DNA of 64,000 nt, from contig DATMAN010000097.1 in NCBI GenBank assembly GCA_035560005.1, forward strand, positions 1-64,000, written 5' to 3'. The DNA is from Burkholderiales bacterium (GTDB lineage: Bacteria > Pseudomonadota > Gammaproteobacteria > Burkholderiales > Eutrophovitaceae). The notes beneath the pieces were generated by a model, which saw only the letters and a list, made by a program, of their open reading frames with translations, searched no databases and was not told where the DNA came from. The translations under genes and the position numbers were made by a program. Shown piece by piece: positions 59,343 through 64,000 of this stretch (position 1 is the first letter of the stretch; each line of letters begins with the position of its first letter).

Positions 59343-61820
59343 ATGGCTCTTCGCAAGGACCGTATCGCACTGCCGCCAATCAACGCGCGGCGTACGAACA
59401 TGACCTGCCACTTCTGTATCGTGGGCTGCGGTTATCACGTCTACAAGTGGCCCGAGGGACAAGAGGGTGGGAGGGCGCCGAACCAGAATGCGCTCGCGCT
59501 GGACTTTCGCCGACAGCTCCCGCCGCTGCAGGTGGTCATGACCCCCGCCATGACCAATGTCATCACCGACGAGGACGGCCGCCGCTACAACATCATGATC
59601 ATCCCCGACCGGAACTGCGCGGTGAACCAGGGCCTTCCGTCGACGCGCGGCGGCATGCTCGCTCACTACATGTATACACCGACCGGAGTGGGTCAGCACC
59701 GCCTCAAGGAGCCGCGTATCTTCACAGGCGACCAGTGGCTCGATACCACTTGGGACAAGGCGCTCGCCATCTACGCCGGCGTCACGAAGAAGATACTGGA
59801 CAACGACGGCCCCGATGGCCTGGTGTTCAACTGTTTCGACCACGGCGGCGCGGGCGGCGGCTTCGAGAACACCTGGGGCACGGGCAAGCTCATGTTCACC
59901 GCGCTCCAGACACCCATGGTGCGCATCCACAACCGCCCGGCCTACAACTCCGAATGTCACGCCACGCGCGACATGGGCATTGGCGAGTTGAACAACGCCT
60001 ACGAGGACGCCGAAGTCGCAGACGTCCTGTTCGGCATCGGCGCGAACCAGTACGAGACCCAGACCAATTACTTCCTAGCCCACTGGCTGCCGAACCTACA
60101 GGGCGCCACGGTCGACAAGAAGAAGAACTGGTTTCCGGGCGAGAGCGTCGGTCCGGGGAAGATTGTCTTCGTCGATCCCCGTCGCACGCCGACTGTCGCG
60201 GTGGCCGAGCAGGCCGCCGGCAAGGAGAACGTGCTGCACCTGGACATCCAGCCCGGTACGGATATCGCGCTTTTCAACGGCTTGTTCACGCACGTCGTCG
60301 AACAGGGCTGGATCGACAAGGACTTTATCACCAAACACACCGTTGGCTTCGACGAAGCAGTGAAAGCCAACCGTATGAGCCTCGATGAATGCTCGCGGAT
60401 CACCGGTGTTCCCGTCGCCAAACTCAGGCAAGCGGCCGAGTGGGCATACAAGCCCAAGGGGCCCGGGCAGATGAAGCGCACCATGCACGGCTACGAGAAG
60501 GGGATCATCTGGGGCAACGACAACTACTTGATCCAGTCGTCACTGGTCGATCTGGTCCTTGCCACCCACAATGTTGGACGGCGTGGCACCGGCGTCGTGC
60601 GCATGGGCGGCCATCAGGAGGGCTATGCGCGTCCACCCTATCCTGGGGACAGGAAGATCTACGTCGATCAGGAGATCATCCAGGGCCGCGGGCAGATGCT
60701 CACCAGCTGGGGCTGCAACAATTTCCAGACTACGCTCAACGCCGAGGAATACCGCGAGGTGATCCACCGCCGTAGCAACATCGTGAAAGAGGCGATGGCA
60801 AAGGCGCGCGGCGCGACCACGGAGCAACTGGTGGATGCGATCTACGAAGCGACCAGGAACGGCGGCCTCTACGTCGTGCAGATCGATCTCTACCCGGTGA
60901 TGTTCGGGGACGCGGCACACATGCAGCTTCCGGCCGCGCATCCGGGCGAAATGAACCTCACCTCGATGAACGGCGAGCGGCGCCTGCGTTTGTCGGAGCG
61001 TTTCATGGATCCGCCCGGCAGTGCGAGGCCCGATTGCCTCATTGCCGCCGACATCGCCAACAGCCTGAAGCGTCTCTATGAGGCGGAGGGAAACGCCGAA
61101 ATGGCGAAGCGCTTTTCCGGATTCGAGTGGAAAACGGAAGAGGACGTCTTCAACGACGGCTTCCGGCGTGCCGGTCGGCCAGGGGCTGGACCGATCGACA
61201 GCCAAGGCGGGAATACGGGCTATCTGGCCACCTACGAGTTGCTGCGTAAGGCGGGCAACAACGGCGTCCAGCTCCCCATCAAAGAGTTTAGAGAGGGCAG
61301 GCTCATCGGCACCGAGATGCTCTATACCGACAACAAGTTCGACACGGCCGATGGCAAGGCAAAGTTCCTGCCCGCTCCCTGGCCGGGGCTGCCCAAGCCG
61401 GTGCAGGCGCAGAAGGACAAGCATCGCTTCTGGATCAACAACGGACGGGTCAACGAGGTGTGGCAGACCGGTTACCACAACAAGTACGACCACTTCGTGC
61501 GCGATCGCTACCCAATGGCGATCATCGAGATGAACCCGAAGGATGCGCAATCGCTCGGGATCAGTTCCGGCGATATCGTCGAGGTGTACAACGACTACGG
61601 TTCGACGTATGCCATGGCCTATCTCGAGCGCGACATCAAGACCGATCAGACCTTTATGCAGTTCGGCTGGTACAACGGGGTGGTGGGCGACGTTGTGACC
61701 GAGTGGACCGACCGCAACATCGTTCCCTATTACAAGGGTACATGGGCGAGCATCCGCCGGATCGGCGCGATGGAAGACTACGAGCGCACGGTGAGTTTCA
61801 AGAGCCGGCGTTACGGCTGA
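59343..61820 (+). CDS. aioA: Arsenite oxidase large molybdenum subunit AioA
   Basis: An 825-residue DMSO-reductase-family catalytic subunit, near the usual 820-830. The [3Fe-4S] ligands are C22, C25 and C29 in [17 protein letters not shown], the diagnostic AioA N-terminus. It contains [18 protein letters not shown] and [14 protein letters not shown], typical pterin-pocket and substrate-funnel stretches, and no Tat leader of its own. It oxidises As(III) to As(V) in the periplasm. It follows aioB by 19 bases with GGAGGAAACG before the ATG. Confidence 0.96.
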   Translation: MALRKDRIALPPINARRTNMTCHFCIVGCGYHVYKWPEGQEGGRAPNQNALALDFRRQLPPLQVVMTPAMTNVITDEDGRRYNIMIIPDRNCAVNQGLPSTRGGMLAHYMYTPTGVGQHRLKEPRIFTGDQWLDTTWDKALAIYAGVTKKILDNDGPDGLVFNCFDHGGAGGGFENTWGTGKLMFTALQTPMVRIHNRPAYNSECHATRDMGIGELNNAYEDAEVADVLFGIGANQYETQTNYFLAHWLPNLQGATVDKKKNWFPGESVGPGKIVFVDPRRTPTVAVAEQAAGKENVLHLDIQPGTDIALFNGLFTHVVEQGWIDKDFITKHTVGFDEAVKANRMSLDECSRITGVPVAKLRQAAEWAYKPKGPGQMKRTMHGYEKGIIWGNDNYLIQSSLVDLVLATHNVGRRGTGVVRMGGHQEGYARPPYPGDRKIYVDQEIIQGRGQMLTSWGCNNFQTTLNAEEYREVIHRRSNIVKEAMAKARGATTEQLVDAIYEATRNGGLYVVQIDLYPVMFGDAAHMQLPAAHPGEMNLTSMNGERRLRLSERFMDPPGSARPDCLIAADIANSLKRLYEAEGNAEMAKRFSGFEWKTEEDVFNDGFRRAGRPGAGPIDSQGGNTGYLATYELLRKAGNNGVQLPIKEFREGRLIGTEMLYTDNKFDTADGKAKFLPAPWPGLPKPVQAQKDKHRFWINNGRVNEVWQTGYHNKYDHFVRDRYPMAIIEMNPKDAQSLGISSGDIVEVYNDYGSTYAMAYLERDIKTDQTFMQFGWYNGVVGDVVTEWTDRNIVPYYKGTWASIRRIGAMEDYERTVSFKSRRYG

Positions 61821-61854
61821 ACAGCCGCGCGGTCCCCGGCTTCGGGCGTGGCAC

Positions 61855-61887
61855 CGCAGGCTCGTGGCAGTCTTCCCCGAGCCTGCG
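61855..61887. repeat. Stem-loop between aioA and mobB
   Basis: CGCAGGCTCG and CGAGCCTGCG form a perfect 10-bp stem around a 13-base loop, 35 bases after aioA. It is followed by TTGACCC rather than a T-run. It could limit read-through from the sigma-54 transcript or protect its 3' end. Confidence 0.65.
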
Positions 61888-61923
61888 TTGACCCTCTGAA
61901 CCGAGACTGTCCGAAAGCGTCCC

Positions 61924-62493
61924 GTGAAAATCGACGAACTGCCGCTCGAAACGCTGCCTCTGTCGCGAGGGCGGAATCTTGTGTCGCCGCGCGACGCGGG
62001 AAGACGGGCTTTCGGCTTTACCGGGCAATCGGGCAATGGAAAGACGAGCTTGCTCGAAAAGGTCATTGAGCACCTCATCCTGGATGGCTTCACCATTTCC
62101 GCCATAAAGCACGCCCATCATGGCTTCGATATCGACAAGCCGGGCAAGGACTCCTATCGAATGCGGGAGGCCGGATGTAACGAAGTCATGCTGGTGGGTG
62201 ACCAGCGCTGGGTGCTGATGCGCGAATTTCGCCGGCAACCGGAGCCCGATCTCGGCATGCTGCTTTCGCGCATGGAACCGGTCGATCTCGTTCTGGTGGA
62301 GGGGTTTCGCGACTCTCCGATCCCCAAGATCGAGGTATTCCGTTCGAGTCTCGGCAAAGCGCCGCTTTGGCCGAACAATGCGACGATCGTCGCGGTGGCA
62401 AGCGACGAAAGCCTGGATATCGACCTGCCGCTTCTGGATCTGAACGACCCGCGCCAGATCGCCGACTTCGTCAGAAGGTACGTCCTGGCCTGA
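61924..62493 (+). CDS. mobB: Molybdopterin-guanine dinucleotide biosynthesis protein MobB
   Basis: A 189-residue P-loop protein (GFTGQSGNGKTSLLEKVIEHL) with SAIKHAHHGFDIDKPGKDSYRMREAGCNEVML and LVLVEGFRDSPIPKIEVFR, the MobB signature. It assists attachment of GMP to molybdopterin, making the bis-MGD cofactor required by AioA. It starts with GTG. An N-terminal extension of about 28 residues precedes the P-loop. Its placement downstream of aioBA fits cofactor supply on demand. Confidence 0.91.
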   Translation: MKIDELPLETLPLSRGRNLVSPRDAGRRAFGFTGQSGNGKTSLLEKVIEHLILDGFTISAIKHAHHGFDIDKPGKDSYRMREAGCNEVMLVGDQRWVLMREFRRQPEPDLGMLLSRMEPVDLVLVEGFRDSPIPKIEVFRSSLGKAPLWPNNATIVAVASDESLDIDLPLLDLNDPRQIADFVRRYVLA

Positions 62494-62539
62494 TCGCACG
62501 TGGGCGCCGCGCTACGCCCGCGCCTGCCCTCTTGCCAGA

Positions 62540-62565
62540 TTTCAACGTTTCAAGTATCGTTGAAA
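62540..62565 (+). promoter_or_regulatory. ArsR operator
   Basis: TTTCAACG and CGTTGAAA form a perfect 8-bp inverted repeat with a 10-base spacer, ending one base before the GTG of arsR. ArsR-family repressors bind such 12-2-12-like palindromes in their own promoters, so autoregulation of arsR-arsI-arsC is likely. Confidence 0.75.
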
Positions 62566-62566
62566 C

Positions 62567-62908
62567 GTGGACAGCATGGAAGCGGCCCGCGCCTTGTCCG
62601 CGCTCGGGCATGAAACCCGTCTCGCTATCTTTCGGATCCTGGTTCAGGCCGGGCCGTCGGGCGTGGCTGCGGGCGACATCGCGCGCGAACTGGACCTTGC
62701 GCCCAACGCGTTGTCCTTCCACCTCAAGGACCTCGCGCACGCCGGGCTGATCGCGGCGCGCCAGGAGGGGCGCTACCTGATCTACTCGGCGAACTTCCAG
62801 TCGATGAACGCCGTGGTGTCCTATCTGATGGAGAACTGTTGCGGCGGAACCTCGTGCGACAAGCCGGCCGCCGCCGCACAACCAAAGAATCGAAGGAGCA
62901 AACGATGA
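62567..62908 (+). CDS. arsR: ArsR-family arsenic-responsive repressor
   Basis: A 113-residue winged-helix repressor with ALGHETRLAIFRILVQAG and the recognition helix region LAPNALSFHLKDLAHAGLI. Arsenic-binding Cys are at the C-terminal end: C91, C92 and C97 in MENCCGGTSC. This is the arrangement of the Acidithiobacillus-type ArsR, unlike the E. coli CVC helix motif. The GTG start is adjacent to the operator; an ATG three codons later is possible and would allow a short leader. The stop overlaps the next gene (ATGA). Confidence 0.92.
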   Translation: MDSMEAARALSALGHETRLAIFRILVQAGPSGVAAGDIARELDLAPNALSFHLKDLAHAGLIAARQEGRYLIYSANFQSMNAVVSYLMENCCGGTSCDKPAAAAQPKNRRSKR

Positions 62909-63402
62909 AACGCATGCACGTGCACGTCGCAGTGTCGGATCTGGATGCCAGCGTCGGGTTCTACTCGAAGCTGTTCGGCGCGCAGCCCTCGGTACTCAAG
63001 CCCGACTACGCCAAGTGGACGCTGGAGGACCCGCGGGTCAACTTCGCGATCTCCTCCCGCGGTCTCAAGCCCGGTCTCGACCACCTCGGCATCCAGGTCG
63101 AGTCCGACAACGAACTGACCGAACTGCACGACCGGCTCGAGGCGGCGGGCCAGGCGATCTTCTCGCAGGAAAACACCACTTGCTGCTATGCGCGCTCGGA
63201 CAAGCACTGGGTAACCGACCCGCAAGGCATTGCCTGGGAGGCTTTCCACACGCTGGAGGGCGCCCCGACTTACGGAGCCGAGCGCAAGCCGGGCGCGGAG
63301 CAGGGTGCGTGCTGCGCCCCAGCGCCGCAGACGGTGAGGGTCGCGGGGCGGCGCGAGCCCGCGGCTGCGCTTGCAGGCGCAGCGGACAGTCGCTGTTGCT
63401 GA
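62905..63402 (+). CDS. arsI: ArsI/CadI-family C-As lyase (glyoxalase fold)
   Basis: A 165-residue type I extradiol/glyoxalase-fold protein. Candidate Fe(II) ligands H5, H60 and E112 (MKRMHVHV, GLDHLGIQ, GIAWEAFH) and the vicinal pair C93-C94 in ENTTCCYARSDKHWVTDP match ArsI, which splits the carbon-arsenic bond of trivalent methyl and aromatic arsenicals. The C-terminus has extra cysteines (GACCAPA, DSRCC), as in many family members. GGAG precedes the ATG, which overlaps the arsR stop. The cadmium-induced CadI name is the alternative for this family. Confidence 0.87.
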   Translation: MKRMHVHVAVSDLDASVGFYSKLFGAQPSVLKPDYAKWTLEDPRVNFAISSRGLKPGLDHLGIQVESDNELTELHDRLEAAGQAIFSQENTTCCYARSDKHWVTDPQGIAWEAFHTLEGAPTYGAERKPGAEQGACCAPAPQTVRVAGRREPAAALAGAADSRCC

Positions 63403-63410
63403 AGGGAGCC

Positions 63411-63908
63411 GTGGCCGACCGCACGTTCAACGTCCTGTTTCTGTGCACGGGCAACTCGGCGCGCAGCATCATGGCGGAGGCGCTGTTGAACCGCTCCGGC
63501 CAGGGCCGGTTTCGCGCGTTCAGTGCCGGCAGCCATCCTGCGGGGCGGGTGAACCCCCTGGTGGCCGAGTTCCTTCGACTGCAGCACCTCCCGGTAGAGG
63601 GCGCGCGCAGCAAATCGTGGGATGAATTCGCGGTGCCCGGTGCCCCGATGCTCCACTGCGTGATCACAGTGTGCGACGAGGCGGCCGGGGAAGCGTGTCC
63701 GGTATGGCCAGGGCAGCCCGTTACCGCGCATTGGAGTGTGCCCGACCCGGCTCGTTTCATGGAGCAACCGGAGCAGGCGCGCAAGGTGATCCGGGAAGCA
63801 TTCGACACGCTGCAGCGCCGCGTTCAGCTCTTGGTCGCCCTGCCGGTGGAAAGCCTGGACCGGCTCGCCCTCCAAGGCGCGTTGCGCGAGATCGGGCGCG
63901 CGCGCTGA
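63411..63908 (+). CDS. arsC: Arsenate reductase, low-molecular-weight phosphatase type
   Basis: A 165-residue LMW-phosphatase-fold reductase. The P-loop FLCTGNSARSIMAEALLN holds the nucleophile C12 and Arg. C83 and C88 with C96 in VCDEAAGEACPVWPG offer the redox relay typical of thioredoxin-coupled ArsC. VPDPARF holds the catalytic Asp. It starts with GTG close behind GGGAG, 8 bases after arsI. It reduces As(V) to As(III) for efflux; an efflux pump gene is not within the window. The last 92 bases of the window show nothing recognisable. Confidence 0.91.
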   Translation: MADRTFNVLFLCTGNSARSIMAEALLNRSGQGRFRAFSAGSHPAGRVNPLVAEFLRLQHLPVEGARSKSWDEFAVPGAPMLHCVITVCDEAAGEACPVWPGQPVTAHWSVPDPARFMEQPEQARKVIREAFDTLQRRVQLLVALPVESLDRLALQGALREIGRAR

Positions 63909-64000
63909 GCTGCCACCTCGCTGGCTGGATCCCTCGGCCGGTCATGCCCCGGGTGGTCAGCACCGGTCCCGGACCTCGGGCAGCACCGCGATGCAGGAGG

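Overview
The window is 64 kb of mostly GC-rich DNA with dense, operon-like gene packing, many ATG/GTG overlaps and alternative TTG/GTG starts. Protein types (Liv-type and TRAP transporters, beta-ketoadipate enzymes, AioBA arsenite oxidase with AioXSR, NarX/NarL-like and CHASE2 signalling proteins) suggest a respiring, aromatic-degrading, arsenite-oxidising proteobacterium, most likely a betaproteobacterium. That placement is inference from gene content and base composition only. I saw no rRNA, tRNA or CRISPR array.

Layout. (1) 1-3.0 kb: a BTAD regulator, a PIN/RHH toxin-antitoxin pair and a 468-bp direct duplication with a decayed second toxin end. (2) 3.0-8.24 kb: a clearly lower-GC stretch with a secreted HEXXH protease, a small Cys-rich protein and the 3' half of a FecR-TPR-beta-barrel gene; base composition switches abruptly inside that gene. 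(3) 8.24-13.4 kb: the 5' half of that gene, a CHASE2 nucleotide cyclase and a fused pseudo-receiver/LuxR/cNMP-binding regulator, which together look like a self-contained cyclic-nucleotide pathway. A small secreted protein with a strong terminator follows. (4) 14.1-22.9 kb (minus strand): FAD monooxygenase, HIBADH-type dehydrogenase, a complete Liv-type ABC importer, a class II aldolase and an IclR regulator.

(5) 23.2-40.2 kb (plus strand), divergent from iclR: a full route from hydroquinone to the TCA cycle. It has two-subunit hydroquinone 1,2-dioxygenase, 4-hydroxymuconic semialdehyde dehydrogenase, a SnoaL-like protein, 3-oxoadipate CoA-transferase alpha/beta, maleylacetate reductase, a second complete Liv-type importer and 3-oxoadipyl-CoA thiolase. 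These are followed by a Tat-exported FAD enzyme, cytochrome c, a hemerythrin-like protein, an intradiol (hydroxyquinol-type) dioxygenase and a Rieske ferredoxin. Hydroquinone and hydroxyquinol would converge on maleylacetate. (6) 40.3-44.7 kb: household and stress genes (Dps, ZIP transporter, pterin dehydratase, Dtd, K+ channel-like protein, MsrA) and a LuxR remnant. (7) 44.8-50.2 kb: a NarX/NarL-like two-component pair and a TRAP transporter of the 2-oxoacid type. (8) 50.4-54.9 kb: a Tat-exported two-subunit molybdenum hydroxylase and an amidase.

(9) 54.9-63.9 kb: an arsenic island. aioX-aioS-aioR run leftwards. A canonical sigma-54 promoter drives aioB-aioA rightwards, followed by mobB, arsR with its own palindromic operator, an ArsI/CadI-type lyase and a thioredoxin-type arsenate reductase. 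Sensor, regulator, promoter and enzyme form a complete arsenite-responsive circuit. A family of dispersed inverted repeats (GGCACCAAGAA-like) occupies several intergenic gaps between 21 and 39 kb.
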